64,000 nt of DNA from Hyphomonas sp. (GTDB taxonomy: Bacteria; Pseudomonadota; Alphaproteobacteria; Caulobacterales; Hyphomonadaceae): contig NZ_WGLO01000011.1 in assembly GCF_016125515.1 (NCBI RefSeq), positions 100,390 to 164,389 of the forward strand. Reading direction: 5' to 3'. The notes under the pieces were generated by a model. It was not told the origin of the DNA, did not search any database, and saw only the letters and a list, made by a program, of their open reading frames with translations. The position numbers and the translations under genes are program-made. The first letter of the stretch is position 1; each line of letters starts with the position of its first letter. Shown one piece after another: positions 1-8,662 of this stretch.

Positions 1-2
1 CG

Positions 3-893
3 CCCGATCCGGAAGACCGCTGGAAGCCGAAGCCCGTGATCGTCACGCGCGCGCAAGACATGGCCGGATGCCGGGGGATGCGGATGGGCTACTCCCCGCT
101 GATCGCGCTGATGGAAGAGGTTGCCGCGCGCGGCCTGAAACGGATCGCCCTGATCGGCATTCCCTGCCAGGTCTACGCCCTTCGGGCGCTGGAGGCCGAA
201 TTCGGTCTTGAGAAGTTGTATGTCATCGGCACCCCCTGCTCCGACAATACGACGACGGAGAATTTCCACGACTTCCTCAAACTGCTCGATCCTGAACCGG
301 ACACGATTTCCTATCTCGAGTTCCGCGCGGATTTCCGCGTGGAGCTTCGCTTCGACGACGGCCGGCAGCGTCTGATCCCCTTCCTGTCCCTGCCGATTTC
401 CAAGCTCCCGCGCGACTTCTTTCCGCTGACCTGCCGGACCTGCGTCGACTATACCAATGCGCTCAGTGATCTGACGGTCGGCTATATGGGCGGCGAGGGC
501 GAACAATGGCTGATCGTGCGCAATGAACGGGGCGAAGCTCTGCTGGAACTGCTGGGCGACGCGCTGGTGACTTCCGAACCCGGATCGAAGGGAAAACGGG
601 CGCCGCATGTGGCGGCCTTCATCAAGAATGTCGAATTGGCTGCGGGCGGATTGCCGCTGCGGTCAATGCCGGATTGGGTGCGCCCGCTTGTGTCGTTCCT
701 TCAACCCCGCATCGGGCCCAAGGGGCTCGAATTTGCCCGCACGCGCCTCGAAATGAAGGCGGCCGAAACGGTGATCCATCTGCGCCGCGAGGAACCTGCC
801 AAACTGAAGAACATGGTGCCGACCCATGTCTGGAAGCTGCTTGCGGCCTACGGGATCATGCCCGCCCCGGGCGAACAGAAAGACCCGGGGTGA
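3..893 (+). CDS. bciB: BciB-type 8-vinyl chlorophyllide reductase, 3' part (F420 hydrogenase beta-subunit family)
   Basis: Incomplete at the window edge: the frame is open from base 3, so the GTG at 36 is probably internal. About 296 residues are present, where BciB proteins usually have around 400. The sequence fits the FrhB/HCAR/BciB family, which reduces divinyl (proto)chlorophyllide a or hydroxymethyl chlorophyll with Fe-S clusters and FAD. Cysteines expected for clusters are visible in a GIPC motif (near 165), a GTPC motif (near 237) and a CxxC pair (432-443). The stretch after GTPC resembles cyanobacterial and proteobacterial BciB. In a bacteriochlorophyll maker without a visible bciA or bchJ, 8-vinyl reduction is the likely job. 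It lies about 10 kb from the main cluster, just before recR. Function is inferred from family and context; other FrhB-like redox roles are possible. Confidence 0.75.
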   Translation, partial: PDPEDRWKPKPVIVTRAQDMAGCRGMRMGYSPLIALMEEVAARGLKRIALIGIPCQVYALRALEAEFGLEKLYVIGTPCSDNTTTENFHDFLKLLDPEPDTISYLEFRADFRVELRFDDGRQRLIPFLSLPISKLPRDFFPLTCRTCVDYTNALSDLTVGYMGGEGEQWLIVRNERGEALLELLGDALVTSEPGSKGKRAPHVAAFIKNVELAAGGLPLRSMPDWVRPLVSFLQPRIGPKGLEFARTRLEMKAAETVIHLRREEPAKLKNMVPTHVWKLLAAYGIMPAPGEQKDPG

Positions 894-926
894 CAGATTC
901 CCCGGACTCACGCATAACCCCCGCCC

Positions 927-1532
927 ATGTCCCAACGCTCTGCTGGCCCTGAACTCCTGCGCCTGATCGACCTGATCGCGAAACTGCCGGGCCTTGGCCC
1001 GCGCTCGGCGCGGCGCGTCGCCCTGCACCTGCTGAAACGCAATGACACGCTGCTGAAGCCGCTCGCCGAGGCGATGGCGGAGGCCGGCGCGAAGATCCAG
1101 AAATGCGGGACCTGCGGGAACTATGACACCGTTCAGCCCTGCGCGGTTTGCCAGCTGCCCGGCCGCGATGACGGCGTGATCTGCGTGGTCGAGGACGTAC
1201 CCGACCTCTGGGCCCTCGAACGCGGCGGCGCGTATCGCGGCCGGTATCATGTACTCGGCGGCGTGCTCTCCGCAATTGACGGGATCGGGCCGGAAGACCT
1301 GGGCATCGCGGCGCTGGTGCGCCGGGTGGAAGCGGGCGGCATCCGCGAAGTGATCCTCGGCCTCAACGCCACCGTCGATGGCCAGACGACCGCGCACTAC
1401 ATAGCCGACCAGCTGGAAGGCCAGGATGTCGAGGTGACCCGGCTGGCGCACGGCGTGCCGATCGGCGGCGAACTCGACCATCTGGATGACGGCACACTGG
1501 CCGCTGCCCTGCGCTCACGCCGGGGCGTTTAA
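927..1532 (+). CDS. recR: Recombination mediator RecR
   Basis: RecR works with RecF/RecO to load RecA at single-strand gaps. The 201-residue length is typical. An N-terminal helix-hairpin-helix (residues about 8-40, [11 protein letters not shown]) is followed by a four-cysteine zinc finger (C60, C63, C72, C75) and a Toprim domain beginning near residue 82 (ICVVED). It starts 33 bases after the BciB gene on the same strand. In many genomes recR follows dnaX and ybaB, which are not seen here. Confidence 0.95.
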   Translation: MSQRSAGPELLRLIDLIAKLPGLGPRSARRVALHLLKRNDTLLKPLAEAMAEAGAKIQKCGTCGNYDTVQPCAVCQLPGRDDGVICVVEDVPDLWALERGGAYRGRYHVLGGVLSAIDGIGPEDLGIAALVRRVEAGGIREVILGLNATVDGQTTAHYIADQLEGQDVEVTRLAHGVPIGGELDHLDDGTLAAALRSRRGV

Positions 1533-1979
1533 GCCGCCAGCACCGCCGGCCGCAGAGGCCCGGGGCCGGTGCGGTCGGGTGGTTTGTCTGGCGTGCGAAG
1601 CTTGGCCCAGGACGTGTCGGCGTGGGCGGGTGCGGACAGGGTGTGTACGGAGGGTTTTGCCGCGCACGGCACAGGCTGCGGCACGGCGCGGGGTTCAGGC
1701 GCGAAGGCGGCGGCAAGGCGCGGGGACGACGCAAAAAGTTGGAGGGTAAGCGCGGCCGGGCGCAGCGCGCCGGGTGCGGCGAAGCTGGCGGCAAAATCGG
1801 TCGGCAGGTGACGCAGGTAGACGCGGCCCCATTTTGTGACGCCGTACCAGTAGGGCACGCCGGGCCCGTACTGCGCGCGCCCAGCGCTTCAGCGCGACCA
1901 GCTGAAGGAAGATCAGCGGCCCGATCAGGCGCAGGAAGCCGGTAAGGCCGGCAGGCGGGCGGCGGAGCGAATAGGACAT
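1529..1979 (-). pseudogene. Small gene of unknown function, apparently frameshifted
   Basis: Two adjacent minus-strand frames look like halves of one protein. The first, from an ATG at 1979, reads MSYSLRRPPAGLTGFLRL with a hydrophobic stretch and runs to about 1870. The second, frame-shifted by one base, continues with QYGPGVPYWYGVTKW to the stop at 1529. The switch falls in a GCGCGCGC run near 1870-1880, so one extra base, by mutation or sequencing error, would explain it. The rebuilt protein has about 149 residues: a short membrane segment, an aromatic-rich middle and a proline/alanine-rich tail. I do not recognise the family. Its end overlaps the end of recR by four bases on the opposite strand. 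Confidence 0.45.
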
Positions 1980-2528
1980 CGGACCCGAGGATAGGCCCGG
2001 TCGGTGTCCCGCCGGATTGGCGGGGGCGGATTTTTCCGGATCTGAAGGCGCCGTGCGCTGGAAACGCCGAAAATGCGGGGAGGCGCACGTGTCCGAATGC
2101 CCTGTTCTGTCTGGCTTTCTGGATCCTGGACAACCGCTGCGCGGTTTCCGGGATAACGGGAAAGTTCGGGCGCAAATGAACCGCCGCATCGCCGGAAAGG
2201 TCGCGCAAGCGGGGCCTTGTGCGACCTGATTCGGCCCCTTCGGGGGCAGGTGCGGCGCGGGCGGTGATGCGCGTTCGGGCAAGACTGCCCAGCCGGTGGG
2301 CAGATCGCCTGTCAGGGGAGAAATTCAACACGGGATGAAAGGTCGCGCTTGTAATGCTGCGGCTGCGAGGCAATTGTTGCGATGCAACATGAACCTCAGC
2401 CGCACCAGGATGGCCACAGCGCCTACGGAGGGCGTTGTCCTGGCAGACGGCAATGCGGGGCGAAATCGAGTTGCGGGAGGAGTTTCCAGCCTGGCCCTGC
2501 CCGGCTCTAACTCTGAAGGAACTGACTC
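1980..2528. other. Intergenic region without a convincing gene
   Basis: This stretch separates the frameshifted gene from the urcA-like gene. Open frames here have no recognisable protein features. It holds small inverted repeats: a GCCCC/GGGGC hairpin near 2233-2247, CTGCCC/GGGCAG near 2285-2303, and TGTTGC-GAT-GCAACA at 2375-2389. The last one could be an operator for the urcA-like gene, but nothing else supports this. Confidence 0.4.
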
Positions 2529-2870
2529 ATGATCAAGCTTACTGTATCGGCCCTGTCGGCCGCTGTCCTGCTTTCGCCCGTCGCCCTCGCCGAGGGCTCC
2601 AAGCCGGTCACCCTGACCCATACCTATGACATGACGCTGGTATCCAGCGAAGCCGGCGCGACCGAGCTTCTGGCCGACCTCACGATCGCCGCCAGGCGCG
2701 CCTGCACCTCGCGCGTGCCGGTGATGGGCAACTATACAGACAAGGCCTGCGCGGAGTCGTTGGTCGTGGCCGCTGTCAAGCAGATCCAGGCCGCCTCCAC
2801 TGAGGCCGGCACCGATCTGGCGCCGACCCTGCAGCAGGTGGCGCAAGTCCAGCTCGCCTCGACGAACTGA
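2529..2870 (+). CDS. UrcA family secreted protein
   Basis: A 113-residue protein with a clear Sec signal peptide (residues about 1-21, cleavage near ALA-EG). The remainder has the UrcA pattern: a short beta segment, then a helix with an Ala-Arg-Arg-Ala-Cys motif near residue 58 and a second cysteine near residue 76 before a long helix. UrcA proteins are small periplasmic proteins of Caulobacterales and Sphingomonadales with no well-defined biochemical role. A ribosome site (GAAGGAA) lies just before the ATG. It is monocistronic and followed by a strong hairpin. Confidence 0.75.
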   Translation: MIKLTVSALSAAVLLSPVALAEGSKPVTLTHTYDMTLVSSEAGATELLADLTIAARRACTSRVPVMGNYTDKACAESLVVAAVKQIQAASTEAGTDLAPTLQQVAQVQLASTN

Positions 2871-2925
2871 TCGTTTTCTTCCGGAACAACGCCAGACCAC
2901 GTTTCCTCCCGGTCTTCGGCGTTGG

Positions 2926-2955
2926 AGGGGCCATCCCCGGCCAGGGATGGCCCCT
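2926..2955 (+). terminator. Hairpin terminator after the urcA-like gene
   Basis: A perfect 12-bp stem (AGGGGCCATCCC with GGGATGGCCCCT) and a six-base loop lie about 55 bases after the urcA-like stop codon. There is no T-run after it, so termination efficiency is uncertain; it could also stabilise the mRNA 3' end. Confidence 0.5.
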
Positions 2956-3071
2956 CACTTCGGGTCCAAGATTCCGATCCACCCCAGATTGACGTAGCGT
3001 CAAGTTTCCCTAAGGTAATCTCTGGAGCGGCCCAAGCCGCCCAGTGCCCATAGGGGGCGGGAGGATGACCC

Positions 3072-3698
3072 ATGAGACTGACCCTGGATGCGGCGCCGTC
3101 GCGCCTGTCGCTATCCGTTCTGCTGGCCGTGCCGCTGGTCTATGCGCTGTTCCTGGCCGCGAGCCTGCTGATCAAGGTGGACGAGCTGGTGCTGACCAAG
3201 GCGCCGGAGCGGCTGCTGACACCGATAGTGGCGGCGCCGGAGACATTGCTGACGCCAGAGACCAAGCCGCCGATCACGCCGCAGACACTGATCGAGCAGC
3301 CGCCCGCATTCGAGCGCCCGCATATCGAGACGACGGGCAGCGCCCCGACCTACATATTCACGGCACCGGAATCCGACATCTTCACGATCGGCAAGCTCCA
3401 GCCGCCGGTGGCGGCCGTGATCCCGGTCGCCGGGCGCAATATCGAAGCGCTGCGTGCGCCGGCGCCTTCGGTTCCGGCCGCCGCCATGACGCGCGGGATT
3501 TCCGGCAGCTGTGATGTGATGTTCGATGTGGATGTGCGCGGGCGGCCCTTCAACCTGACCGCTCAGTGCACGAACGACATCTTCAAGGCTGAAGCCATCC
3601 GTGCGGTGAGCAAGGCCGAGTTCCTGCCGAAAGTGCGCAATGGCGCGCCGGTGGAGCAACGCGGCGCGATCTATCCGATCGAATTCATTGTGAAGTGA
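3072..3698 (+). CDS. TonB-family energy transducer-like protein
   Basis: A 208-residue protein with one N-terminal membrane helix (about residues 12-34), a proline/threonine-rich periplasmic linker (about 50-135) and a C-terminal TonB-like domain (about 140-208). The end fits the TonB_C fold: a GSCDVMF strand, an NLTAQCTND segment and a closing IEFIV strand. Such proteins couple proton motive force through ExbB/ExbD to outer-membrane receptors; no exbBD is next to it. The substrate cannot be told. The start is the ATG after GGGCGGGAGGATGACCC. It converges with typA. Confidence 0.7.
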   Translation: MRLTLDAAPSRLSLSVLLAVPLVYALFLAASLLIKVDELVLTKAPERLLTPIVAAPETLLTPETKPPITPQTLIEQPPAFERPHIETTGSAPTYIFTAPESDIFTIGKLQPPVAAVIPVAGRNIEALRAPAPSVPAAAMTRGISGSCDVMFDVDVRGRPFNLTAQCTNDIFKAEAIRAVSKAEFLPKVRNGAPVEQRGAIYPIEFIVK

Positions 3699-3714
3699 CG
3701 CGGAGGCCCGGCGC

Positions 3715-3740
3715 GGCCCTCTCCGTCAACCGGGAGGGCC
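3715..3740. terminator. Hairpin between convergent tonB-like and typA genes
   Basis: GGCCCTC (3715-3721) pairs with GAGGGCC (3734-3740). It sits in the 61-base gap between two converging genes and could serve both strands. There is no clear T-run on either side. Confidence 0.35.
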
Positions 3741-3759
3741 AGCCGGAGACTTCGCGGCC

Positions 3760-5592
3760 TCAGGCGTCGGCGCTGGTCTTGGACTGGCGCTTGCGCACGT
3801 TCGGGTCGAGATGGACCTTCCGTAGGCGGATCGATTTCGGCGTGACTTCGACCAGCTCGTCATCGGCGATATAGGCGAGCGACTTTTCCAGCGTCATCAG
3901 GAGCGGCGCCGTGAGACGGACGGCTTCGTCCGAACCGGAGGCGCGCATGTTGGTAAGCTTCTTGCCCTTAAGGACGTTCACTTCGAGATCGTTGTCGCGG
4001 TTGTGCTCGCCGACGATCATGCCGCCATAAACCTTCGTTCCCGGATGGATCATCATCGGGCCGCGGTCTTCGAGGTTCCAGAGCGCGAAAGCGACGGCCT
4101 CGCCCTGCTCCATGGCGATCAGCACGCCGGTATGGCGGCCCTGGATCCGGCCCTTGTGCGGGGCATATTCGTGAAAGATGCGGTTCATGATGGCGGTGCC
4201 GCGCGTGTCGGACAACAGTTCGCCCTGATAGCCGATCAGGCCGCGCGTCGGCGCGTGGAAGACAAGACGCGTGCGGCCGACGCCCGAGGGGCGCATGTCG
4301 AGCATCTCGGCTTTGCGCTCGGCCATCTTCTGCACGACGATACCGGAATGTTCGTCATCGACGTCGATGATGACTTCCTCGATCGGCTCGAGTTTTTCGC
4401 CGCTTTCGCTGGTCTGCATGACGACCTGCGGACGGGCGACGCCGAGTTCGTAGCCTTCACGGCGCATGGTTTCGATCAGCACGGCGAGCTGGAGTTCGCC
4501 GCGGCCGGAGACGGTGAAGGCTTCGGCATCGGTGGCGCGCTCGACCTTCAGCGCGACGTTGCCTTCGGCCTCTTTCTGGAGGCGGTCCCAGATCATCCGT
4601 GACGTGACTTTCGTGCCCTCGGTGCCGGCGAGCGGCGAGTCGTTGACGCGGAAGGTCATCGAGATGGTCGGCGGGTCGATCGGGCGCGCTTCGAGCGGCT
4701 GGGTGACGGACGGATCGCAGAACGTGTCGGCGACGTTGGCCTTGGTCATGCCGGCCAACGAGACGATGTCGCCCGCCTGGCCTTCTTCGACGGGCACGCG
4801 CTCAAGGCCGCGGAAGGCGAGCACTTTCGAGATGCGCCCCTGCTCCACGAGCTGGCCGTCGCGCGAGAGGACCTTGACGGTCTGGTTCGGCTTGACCGAG
4901 CCGGACAGGACGCGGCCGGTGAGGATGCGGCCAAGGAACGGGTCGGCGGAGATGGTGGTGGCGAGGAAGCGGAAAGGGCCTTCCTCGACGCGCGGCACCG
5001 GCACATGATCGACGACGAGCTGGAACAGTTCGTCCATGTTGGCGACGGGGGTTTCGTATTGTTTCGACATCCAGCCATTCTTGGCCGAGCCGTAGAGAAT
5101 CGGGAAATCGAGCTGCTCGTCGGTGGCGTCAAGGTTGGCGAAGAGGTCGAAGACCTCGTTGACGACCTCGTCCGGGCGGCGCTCCGGCTTGTCGATCTTG
5201 TTGACGGCTACGATCGGACGCAGGCCGCATTTGAGGGCTTTGGAGACCACGAACTTGGTCTGCGGCATCGGGCCTTCGGAGGAGTCAACGAGCACGATCG
5301 CGCCGTCCACCATGTCGAGGATACGCTCCACCTCGCCGCCGAAATCGGCGTGGCCGGGCGTGTCGACGATGTTGATCCGGTAGCCGTTCCACTCCACCGA
5401 GGTGGTCTTGGCGAGGATCGTGATGCCGCGCTCTTTCTCCAGATCGTTGGAGTCCATCATGCGTTCGGCGGTCTTCTCGTTCTGGCGGAATGTGCCGGAT
5501 TGTTTGAGAAGCTCGTCCACAAGCGTGGTCTTGCCGTGGTCAACGTGCGCGATAATCGCGATATTGCGCATCTTTTCGATCGGGGTCGTCAT
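3760..5592 (-). CDS. typA: Ribosome-binding GTPase TypA/BipA
   Basis: A 610-residue translational GTPase of the EF-G family that acts in 50S ribosome assembly and stress or cold adaptation. The G1 motif HVDHGKTT is at residues 16-23, followed by DTPGHADF (G3) and NKIDKPE (G4). The length matches BipA. The start chosen is the ATG at 5592 (MTTPIEKMRN), because the upstream extension in the open frame has no homology and lies in the divergent promoter region. It is transcribed away from the glycosyltransferase gene. Confidence 0.95.
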   Translation of the reverse strand: MTTPIEKMRNIAIIAHVDHGKTTLVDELLKQSGTFRQNEKTAERMMDSNDLEKERGITILAKTTSVEWNGYRINIVDTPGHADFGGEVERILDMVDGAIVLVDSSEGPMPQTKFVVSKALKCGLRPIVAVNKIDKPERRPDEVVNEVFDLFANLDATDEQLDFPILYGSAKNGWMSKQYETPVANMDELFQLVVDHVPVPRVEEGPFRFLATTISADPFLGRILTGRVLSGSVKPNQTVKVLSRDGQLVEQGRISKVLAFRGLERVPVEEGQAGDIVSLAGMTKANVADTFCDPSVTQPLEARPIDPPTISMTFRVNDSPLAGTEGTKVTSRMIWDRLQKEAEGNVALKVERATDAEAFTVSGRGELQLAVLIETMRREGYELGVARPQVVMQTSESGEKLEPIEEVIIDVDDEHSGIVVQKMAERKAEMLDMRPSGVGRTRLVFHAPTRGLIGYQGELLSDTRGTAIMNRIFHEYAPHKGRIQGRHTGVLIAMEQGEAVAFALWNLEDRGPMMIHPGTKVYGGMIVGEHNRDNDLEVNVLKGKKLTNMRASGSDEAVRLTAPLLMTLEKSLAYIADDELVEVTPKSIRLRKVHLDPNVRKRQSKTSADA

Positions 5593-5803
5593 AGGGCGGG
5601 CTTTCCGGCGGGCGGCGTTCGGGAGGAGAACGGGCTTTTGAGGGTGGGTTTGGCGCGCACGTAGCAGAGGTCTGCGGGTTTGACCATGCCGGCGCGGCAT
5701 CGGACACTTATTGTGACCGCGTTTCTTGCCAAAACCGTCCTACTATGGCGAGAATATTGCATTGACCGGCCAGTTCCAGCCAAGCTTCTGCGAGAAAAGA
5801 CCC

Positions 5804-6769
5804 ATGTTGGTAAGTGTTGTCCTACCTTGTTTCAACGGGGCCTCCACGCTTGCCGTGATGCTCGATTCACTGGTCGCGCAGACCTATGAGGGCGAATGGG
5901 AGCTGGTTTTCGTCAATAACGGCTCAACCGACAATTCCGTCGAGATCGCCCAGAGCTATGCCGACCGGCTGAACCTGCGGGTGGTGCAGGCCTATATCGG
6001 CCACGGCCCGCGCGGCTATGTGGGCCATTCCTACAATGTGGGCTTCCGGGCCGCCAAGGGCGACCTGATCCTGGTGGCGGAATCGGACGACGAGGCGGAT
6101 CCGGACTGGATGCGCCATATGGTGAAGGCGCTTGAAACCTGCGACCTGGCCGCGCCCTGCCTGGAATATGAGCGCCTCAACCCGCCCTCCATGACCTGGG
6201 GCAAGGATGGCGGCATGCAGGGCCGGGCCGAGGGCCTGCCGACCTATGTCGGCCCCCTGCACCTGCCCTTCGCCGCCGGCAATGCCATCGGCATGACCCG
6301 CGCCTGCTATGAGCGCGTCGGCGACCCGACCGACTGGTTGGTGGCGTCCTGGGACGTCGACTATTGTTGGCGCACGCAGCTCGCCGGCATGAAGTTCAAC
6401 TATGTGCCCGACGCCGTGATGCATTACCGGCTGCGCTCCACCTACAAGGCCCGGTTCACCCAGGCCCGCAACTGGGTGCGCGGCCACGTGAAGCTGCACA
6501 TCCGCTATGGCATGCGGCCCTGGTGGCGCTACCTCGCGTTCAGCCTGTGGCGGCTGGCCCGCGCCGGCGTGCTGATGGTGTTCGGCCCGATCTTCACCAA
6601 GCGCCCGCCGGCCTATTTCGCCTTCGACTGGGGCTCTGCCCTCGGCCAGGTGGAATCCTTCCCGCAGGTGCTGAAAGCGCAGCTGGAAAACGCCAAGCCC
6701 GACGAGAACATCCTGAATGGGCGCAAGCCGGAAGGTCCGCAGACCTTCATCGCCATTCCGGAAGCTTGA
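5804..6769 (+). CDS. Family 2 glycosyltransferase
   Basis: A GT-A fold glycosyltransferase of 321 residues. The N-terminus (VSVVLPCFNGA) is the usual start of the nucleotide-binding domain, followed by FVNNGSTDNS and the metal-binding region AESDDEAD. A later SWDVDYCWR motif fits the acceptor side. The ATG at 5804 gives this canonical beginning, so it is preferred over an upstream GTG-type start at 5726. A hydrophobic segment near residues 240-265 may attach it to the membrane. Donor and acceptor are unknown; no polysaccharide operon surrounds it. Confidence 0.85.
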   Translation: MLVSVVLPCFNGASTLAVMLDSLVAQTYEGEWELVFVNNGSTDNSVEIAQSYADRLNLRVVQAYIGHGPRGYVGHSYNVGFRAAKGDLILVAESDDEADPDWMRHMVKALETCDLAAPCLEYERLNPPSMTWGKDGGMQGRAEGLPTYVGPLHLPFAAGNAIGMTRACYERVGDPTDWLVASWDVDYCWRTQLAGMKFNYVPDAVMHYRLRSTYKARFTQARNWVRGHVKLHIRYGMRPWWRYLAFSLWRLARAGVLMVFGPIFTKRPPAYFAFDWGSALGQVESFPQVLKAQLENAKPDENILNGRKPEGPQTFIAIPEA

Positions 6770-6802
6770 CGCGGGCGCCCTGCCCGGCCAGTCCGTAGGG
6801 CG

Positions 6803-7567
6803 ATGACACCGCCCTTCACCACAGCCGCCGCCTTGTCCGGGATTCCCGGCATCCGCCATGGATTCTTCGGGCGCCGGGGCGGCGTTTCCGGCGGGATCTA
6901 CGACAGCCTGAACTCGGGCGAAGGCTCCGGCGACGCGCCGCGCAACATTGCCGAGAACCGGGCGCGGATTTCCGGGGCGATGGGCGCGCGCTGGCTGCTC
7001 TCCTGCTACCAGGTGCATTCGCCGGATGTGGTGCGCGTGACCGCGCCGTGGGACGAACGCCCGAAGGCGGACGCGATGGTGACCGACCGGCCGGAGCTGG
7101 GCCTCTGCATCCTTTCGGCAGACTGTACGCCGGTGTTGTTTGCAGACCCGCAAGCGCAGGTCATCGGCGCCGCGCATGCCGGATGGAAAGGCGCCCATGC
7201 GGGCGTGCTGCAGCGCACGCTGGATGCCATGCAAGCGCTGGGCGCCGAGCGCACGCGCATCCGGGCCGCCATCGGCCCGACGATCCAGCAGGCCAGCTAT
7301 GAGGTGGGCCCGGAATTCCGCGACAGTTTCCTTAGCCTCGACGGGGCAAGCGAAGACCTGTTCGTGACCGGCAAGGGCGACCGGTTCCATTTCGATCTGC
7401 CGGGCTTCTGCGGACGCCAGCTGAACGCCGCCGGGATAGGCCAGGTGGAAAATCTTGGCCTCGATACCTGCGCACTGGAGGAAATCTATTTCTCCAACCG
7501 CCGCCGCAACCTGCGCGGAGAGGCAGATTATGGCCGGAACGCCTCAGTGATCGTGATTTCCGGTTAA
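6803..7567 (+). CDS. pgeF: Peptidoglycan editing factor PgeF (laccase-domain, YfiH family)
   Basis: A 254-residue multicopper-oxidase-like protein of the YfiH/DUF152 family, shown in E. coli to remove wrong amino acids from UDP-MurNAc intermediates; family members also have purine nucleoside or phenol oxidase activity. The metal-site residues are seen as H72 (QVHSPD), C108 (ADCTPV) and H125 (HAGWKG), very close to the known positions. In many alphaproteobacteria it follows lgt and a SAM-dependent methyltransferase; here it follows a glycosyltransferase and precedes prs. Confidence 0.9.
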   Translation: MTPPFTTAAALSGIPGIRHGFFGRRGGVSGGIYDSLNSGEGSGDAPRNIAENRARISGAMGARWLLSCYQVHSPDVVRVTAPWDERPKADAMVTDRPELGLCILSADCTPVLFADPQAQVIGAAHAGWKGAHAGVLQRTLDAMQALGAERTRIRAAIGPTIQQASYEVGPEFRDSFLSLDGASEDLFVTGKGDRFHFDLPGFCGRQLNAAGIGQVENLGLDTCALEEIYFSNRRRNLRGEADYGRNASVIVISG

Positions 7568-7656
7568 ACTCACCGAATCCAGTTTTCCGTGGCTTGCGAC
7601 TCGCAGCCGCCTGTTACAAAAGCGTCGCGAGCCGGGCAGCAGAGGGTCGACGCGAC

Positions 7657-8592
7657 ATGAAACTTATTTCCTGCAACGCGAACAGGCCGCTTTCCGAAGC
7701 CATCGCCGACTATCTGGACATGCGGCTGACGCGGTCCGAGGTCAAAACCTTCGCCGACCAGGAAATCTTCGTGCGCATCGACGAGAACGTGCGCGGCGAG
7801 GATGTGTTCGTCATCCAGTCGACCTCCTACCCCGCCAACGACAACCTGATGCAACTGCTGATCATGATGGACGCGCTGCGGCGCGCCTCGGCCCGGCGCA
7901 TCACGGCGGTGATCCCCTATTTCGGCTATGCCCGGCAGGATCGCAAAACCGATGGCCGCACGCCGATTTCAGCCAAACTGGTGGCGAACCTGATTTCCGC
8001 CTCCGGCGCTGACCGCGTGCTGACGGTCGACCTGCATGCCGGGCAGATCCAGGGCTTCTTCGATATCCCGACCGACAACCTGTTCGGCGGCCCTGTGATG
8101 ATCGACGACATCAAGGAACGCTTCGGCAAGGACAAGATCGTGATGGTTTCGCCCGACGTCGGCGGCGTGGTGCGCGCCCGGGCGCTGGCCAACAAGCTAA
8201 ACGCGGACCTTGCCATTGTCGACAAGCGCCGCCCAGAAGCGGGCAAGTCCGAAGTGATGAACATCATCGGCGATGTCAGCGGCAAGGCCTGCATCATGCT
8301 CGACGATATCTGCGACTCCGGTGGCACGCTGGCGAATGCCGCTGCGGCGCTGAAGGATCAGGGCGCGGTGTCCGTGTCGGCTTATGTCACGCACGGCGTG
8401 CTGTCGGGCAATGCCGTGCAGCGGATTGAGAAATCGGTACTGGACGAGCTGGTGATGACCGACACGATCCAACCGTCGGAAGCGGCGCAGAAATCCAATA
8501 AGATCCGTGTGCTGCCGATGTCGCCCCTGCTGGGCGAGGCCATCCGCAGGATCGCCAACGAGGAAAGCGTGTCGAAACTGTTCGACCGCTAG
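7657..8592 (+). CDS. prs: Ribose-phosphate pyrophosphokinase
   Basis: Makes PRPP from ribose 5-phosphate and ATP for nucleotide, His and Trp synthesis. The ATG at 7657 gives 311 residues and the standard N-terminus [16 protein letters not shown]; the longer open frame from 7594 has no support. Visible motifs are [14 protein letters not shown] (divalent-cation and substrate site), the catalytic VDKRRPEAG loop and the PRPP-binding segment [13 protein letters not shown] textbook terminator follows. Confidence 0.97.
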   Translation: MKLISCNANRPLSEAIADYLDMRLTRSEVKTFADQEIFVRIDENVRGEDVFVIQSTSYPANDNLMQLLIMMDALRRASARRITAVIPYFGYARQDRKTDGRTPISAKLVANLISASGADRVLTVDLHAGQIQGFFDIPTDNLFGGPVMIDDIKERFGKDKIVMVSPDVGGVVRARALANKLNADLAIVDKRRPEAGKSEVMNIIGDVSGKACIMLDDICDSGGTLANAAAALKDQGAVSVSAYVTHGVLSGNAVQRIEKSVLDELVMTDTIQPSEAAQKSNKIRVLPMSPLLGEAIRRIANEESVSKLFDR

Positions 8593-8611
8593 GCTACCGC
8601 CCCCTCGATGA

Positions 8612-8646
8612 AAAAGCCCCGCATGGCGCGACCATGCGGGGCTTTT
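8612..8646. terminator. Rho-independent terminator between prs and the M56-M23 gene
   Basis: A perfect 15-bp stem (AAAAGCCCCGCATGG with CCATGCGGGGCTTTT), five-base loop, with a T-run on the plus strand and an A-run before it, so it works on both strands. It ends prs (plus) and the peptidase gene (minus). Confidence 0.9.
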
Positions 8647-8662
8647 CTTTTCGGGTCTTGGC

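Noticed and set aside
2017..2229. 70-codon plus-strand frame as a gene
   Set aside because: No ribosome site and no recognisable protein features.
5924..7390. 488-codon frame on the minus strand
   Set aside because: Antisense across the glycosyltransferase and pgeF; both plus-strand genes are certain.
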